This document shows, piece by piece, positions 59,880-64,000 of a DNA stretch of 64,000 nt. A model generated the notes under the pieces. The model saw only the letters and a list, made by a program, of their open reading frames with translations. It was not told the origin of the DNA and ran no database searches. Made by a program: the position numbers and the translations under genes. Origin of the DNA: Siphonodentalium dalli (taxonomy: Eukaryota; Mollusca; Scaphopoda; Gadilida; Siphonodentaliidae); assembly GCA_032622095.1 (NCBI GenBank), contig CP136068.1, positions 154,283,151-154,347,150 of the forward strand, read 5' to 3'. Every line of letters starts with the position of its first letter. The first letter of the stretch is position 1.

Positions 59880-60640
59880 AGTGTGGACATGTATGTGGTG
59901 GGAATAGAGAATAGTCTTGATCAATATGTTTTAAAGAAATGCCCTGTTGCTCATCTGTCCATGGTGTTGTAGTGGCCAATTATTCTCAGTCTAAAATAAA
60001 AGTTGCTATATATATCAGCTATATTTAACCGACACAGCGAGCTTTAAGTTGTTTGTTAGTCCATGAGTCTGTTCTAAAACTGAAAGAAATTATGTGTATT
60101 GGGTGATATACTCTTGTCAGCTTCCATTATTGGAGGATCCTACTGTGCTACTGACTATTTCCTTTATCTCAGAATAAACTATTTGACTGCACACTGTCAC
60201 CACTATTGCGAACAGAACTTTTCTATTTTCAATGCATTTCCATTTCTCTTGACAAATTGTATCTATCTTGCGGAAAATATCTTGAATGGGACAGACTCAA
60301 TTGTGTTATAATACATTACCCAGTCTAACATGCCATCCTCTAACGATTCAAGGTCCCTCATTTTGCAAGAATATATGCATCTCTTAAATACAATAATAGT
60401 ATAATTCTTTTTGCGAACTCACTTTATGAATGTCCTAATTCCCGTCCCCATACAAATGACAGTTGAGAAGATGTAATTGTTCAAGTGACTTAATTAGGTC
60501 ACTACATATCGAGGCTGTGAAATGTGAATGCCAAAAACTCCTAAATGAACGAAATATTTGGAGATGGCTATGCAAATTTTGTTGATATTGGCGACTAAAA
60601 TATTCTCATCAATGTTACATGTATAGCGTCCCTACTTGGT
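59880..60640. other. Spacer between inverted arms, no gene seen
   Basis: Separates the minus-strand and plus-strand runs of the 145-bp repeat. No coding region is recognised. Confidence 0.4.
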
Positions 60641-62480
60641 GGAAATAGGTGCCAATCATAATTGTATCAGCTTTGGTGCTTATCTCTTCCACATTAATGA
60701 CTCGAACGGTGCCCCTCTTCCCATATCTAAACCACATCCATTAGATTCATGATATCACGGAGATGATTACGTGCATGTGTGGTAATCAGCAACTAAACAA
60801 ATTCTTATCAAATGTAGTGCCTCCCCATCTCTCACCCAAGCGACCACCAATTAAATCACACGATAAAATTCCGCGTATCATGAGGAAAAATATGTATCAA
60901 TTTGGAGGAAATGGGCGTTTACTTATATGTTGGTCCCGAACACCACATTATCATGGAGATTATGTTGTATCAGTTTGGGGAAATCCCCATTTTTTGCACT
61001 TGGCACAAACAGCATCTTTTTAGAAAATTTTAACAAACCATTATCTTGCTCATAATAAGTTACACGTGTTAGTCACTTTGGTGCCATATAGATGGTCAAC
61101 ATGAAGGTGTATGTGACAGACAGACCCGATATTCGCGAATGCAAGCACCAACCTTTACGCCTTCAACGGGTCCACACAATATGATTCCTCGTATCATTGG
61201 ATAATAATGTCTATGAATTTGTTGGAAATTTGCGCTAAACATATTTCTATAGATGTTGTCCCTCCTCGCCCTATCATTGACTCAAGTGGCGCCACTATGA
61301 CATCTAGCTCTACTCATTATGAAGATGAATATATATAAAATTGGTGGAAATCGGCGACAAACTAATTCTTATTAAATATAGTGCCCCTATCTCATAAACA
61401 AACGGCGCCAATTTGACGTATTTTAACCACACGATTAGACTCCTGATATTATGCAGATGATTTTGTATAAGTTTGGCGGAGAATAATTTGTATTCATCTG
61501 GTGCAAATCGGCTCAAATGGCACCACTTTTGCCATCTTTAAATCACACTTTAAATGCCACCTTTGACATATTTACATCACACGCCACTTATGACAGCTTT
61601 AAGACACGCCGTTACGCTCCTGATGTCATAAATGTAATAATGTAAAGTTTGGTGATAATCTTTTATCCAAACCGCAACAACTTGGCGTCTTCATATCACA
61701 AGATTATAGTTCTTGTATCATGGAGAAGAATGTGTATCAATTTGGTAGAAATCGGCGCTAAAAATTAATAAATTTTGGTGCCCCTCTCCCCTTCCATGCA
61801 ACACTGACTCAAAAGGCGCCACTTTTCCATCTTTACATCACACGATTAGATTTCTCGAATCATGGAGTAGAATGAGTATCAGTTTGGTGGAAATCAGCCT
61901 TAAAACAGTTTATCAATTTTGTTGCCCCTCTCCCCTTCCGTGCATCGCTGATTCAAATGTCGCCAATTTTGCCATATTTAAATCACACGATTATATTTCT
62001 CGTATCATGGAAACGAATGGGTATCAATTTGGTGGAAATCGGCGTTAAAAAGTTTGTCAATTTTTGTGCCCCTCCCCCGTCCGTGTACACCTGACTCAAA
62101 TGCCGCCAAGTTTGACATTATGAAATCACTCAATTAGGTTCCTCGTTCCATGCAGAAGAATGTTTATAAATTTTGTGTAAATCGGCGCTAAACCGGTTTA
62201 TCAATTATTGTGCCCTCAACCTTATGTGCACCCCTGACTCAAATGGATAATGTATCAGCTTGATGGAAATCGGCGACAATCCCCCCTTTGTGCCCCTGAA
62301 AACAACAGCATTACTCTAGCAAATTCTAACCCGCACCATTATCTTTCTCACACAAAAGTACCCCAAATAGAGTCCTCCGTTGTTATCTAGATGGTCCCCT
62401 TTTGATTTCTATAGAACACAGACAGACAGACATACATACATTCGCAAATATATATATACAGATGACATAATTAGAACATA

Positions 62481-64000
62481 TTTAAAGGCACACGTTGTGC
62501 TCGGATAGTTTTGACAAAGGGTGTTCAAGTTGAAAGCAAATTTAAGCGGCGGTGGTATAATTTTTTTAACGAAAATGAGTTTTCTTTAGCTACAACAATG
62601 CTGATAAAACAACAAATTAATCTGTTTCTTCAGATTTCACTTACAGCTAAAGTATTGGTTGAAATATTTAAGGTTTGCAGAATCAAAGTTCCAAACACTA
62701 CGTGCAGTTTATTTATTTTGCATTCTAAATTTACTATAAACCATATAATTGGTCAATTTAACCATAATTTTCCAACTGTATTGCAAATATTGTAATGATA
62801 ATTATTGGCTCAACAGCACTCGGGAAACTACACAAAGCTCGCTTTATTGACGTTTCGGACTGTGACTGAAAAAAAATGTATTTATCGGACGATTGCAATG
62901 GCGTAATTATCGCTTGAACTCGGGGACGGGGCTAGAGGGTCTTCGTTGGGGGAGTGACGTCCACATTGGAGTTTCCAACTGCACCCACCCCCTTGAACCG
63001 GACCAAAACCCACCAGTTAGCGTAACCCATTTGCACCCCGACCTTGTGTATTGATTTGTCAGAACCGTTCCCTTCAAGTTCTGGATTATGGGCGACTCTG
63101 AATGAATCGGTAGTTTTGTGGTCACTAGCCAGAGGGAAGAACACAATCTAATGGGCTGCAAATCATTCTGTATAAGAACATTTTGAAATCTTAACCAGAC
63201 AATTACAAAAATAATAGGAAATAGTGGTTTAACTTCAGGCAAAATCACACGGACACGGGCGAGGGTCACACCGGGCTGACCATGGTTCGGCCCGTGGTGA
63301 GAACATTTTTATTTCTGAAAATGAAAATAGCAAATTCCTGGCATTTAGACCGGCATCAACCTTTGCAATTGTTGGAAATTTCCACCTGGCACCTGTGACA
63401 CTCCCATGTTTCCTTTTCACTAAGTAAGAATTCTTAGACATGATGAGATTTATTAACATTACAAGTAAACATGTAAATGAGCTAAAATACATTACAACTT
63501 TACTTTAAGCTTGCGTGGTAGAGAATTTTCTCTCTGTTGAGAACTTGGAACCCGATAAACTGGATTCTTTTGTCTCCACGTTAAGTCACACTTATTGGTC
63601 AAACCAGGAGACAATAGACCAGCACTTATGGATTCGATGAGTCAGTGTAACCCACGTCGAGACAGTTGTCTAATCAGTCTTAATGGTTCCAATTTCCCTT
63701 AGATGAATACTATTAACATACACGTGCAATACAGACAAAATGGACGTAGCTGGTCCACCAATATACTCAGAATTTCGTCTCCCTTTAGACACTTTAATTA
63801 GGAGAGATAACTCTTCCTGGAAATTACAGATTAAATTATATTAACATACTCACGACCGTCCAGCTGTCATTGTATAGGATTACACACCTTTCCCCGACGG
63901 TTGGAAAATTTCCAACCGATGGCAATTTTAGTCCACAATTTTAACCAAAAGTAGGAAATTATTATTTTCTTAAATTAATTAGAAGTTTTTAACTGGCCAC
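62481..64000. other. No gene seen
   Basis: A dispersed repeat at 62925-63400 (CACCCCCTTGAACCGGACC and ATTGTTGGAAATTTCCACCT) is related to 33530-33680 and 48370-48740. Open frames here follow that repeat and look fortuitous. Confidence 0.45.

Larger units (their letters stand above)
55890..62480. repeat. Inverted duplication of a ~145-bp repeat family
   Basis: The left part (55890-56270 and 59650-59870, split by the LINE) carries the repeat on the minus strand. The right part (about 60640-62480) carries it on the plus strand. The unit has CACACGATTAGATTTCTCG, ATCATGGAG-AGAATG, TCAATTTGGTGGAAATCGGC and TGCCCCTCTCCCCTTCC at about 145-bp spacing. 55900-56270 aligns in reverse with 61490-61900 almost end to end. 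The 3' end of the family ends in AGACAGACAGACATACATAC near 62420. Confidence 0.75.

Overview
This is AT-rich animal nuclear DNA. It has spliced-looking lectin exons, LINE, DIRS, LTR and Helitron elements, microsatellites and no operon structure. The mix (DIRS, Tx1/L1-like and CR1/Jockey-like LINEs, Helitrons with TCTATTATATAT starts, TTAA-flanked MITEs, an expanded-type C-type lectin) suggests a marine invertebrate, most likely a lophotrochozoan such as a mollusc. That taxonomic guess is inference.

The only convincing host gene is a C-type lectin on the + strand. The first half of the lectin domain is an exon at 4096-4284 and the second half an exon at 50967-51185. Both are bounded by splice sites, their phases match, and together they carry the six cysteines of a long-form CTLD. 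If they belong to one gene, the 46.7 kb between them is a single intron filled with nested mobile elements.

Region by region. 1-4 kb: no gene, one strong hairpin. 5.2-5.8 kb: a TTAA MITE. 6-7.3 kb: short direct and tandem repeats. 7.6-18.6 kb: a dead DIRS retrotransposon on the - strand (gag, RT, RNase H, tyrosine recombinase in element order). It is interrupted by a 2.8 kb non-coding element carrying a 76-bp minisatellite, and by a 5'-truncated Tx1/L1-like LINE whose target-site duplication is about 268 bp and looks perfect. 19-23.2 kb: broken fragments, on both strands, of a multicopy invertebrate gene family of unknown function. 24.7-26.5 kb: repeat fragments and two TTAA MITEs. 27.3-32.4 kb: an LTR retrotransposon without coding capacity (LARD-like). 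32.8-33.5 kb: another TTAA MITE. 35.6-36.5 kb: a probable Helitron.

36.5-45.6 kb: a 41-bp minisatellite split exactly between A and T by a 7.4 kb head-to-tail string of Helitron-like elements. One of these carries a 3.6 kb foldback element, which itself carries a MULE-like MITE with a 9-bp target duplication. 45.8-50.2 kb: an inverted-repeat pair enclosing two more abutting Helitrons. 51.2-51.6 kb: a palindromic minisatellite just downstream of the second lectin exon. 54.6-54.9 kb: a TTAA MITE. 55.9-62.5 kb: a ~145-bp repeat arranged as an inverted duplication, with a CR1/Jockey-like LINE inserted in its left arm. 62.5-64 kb: no gene seen.

Almost everything outside the lectin exons is mobile DNA in various states of decay. 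Target-site duplications and reading frames allow several relative datings of the insertions. No tRNA, rRNA or CRISPR array was recognised.
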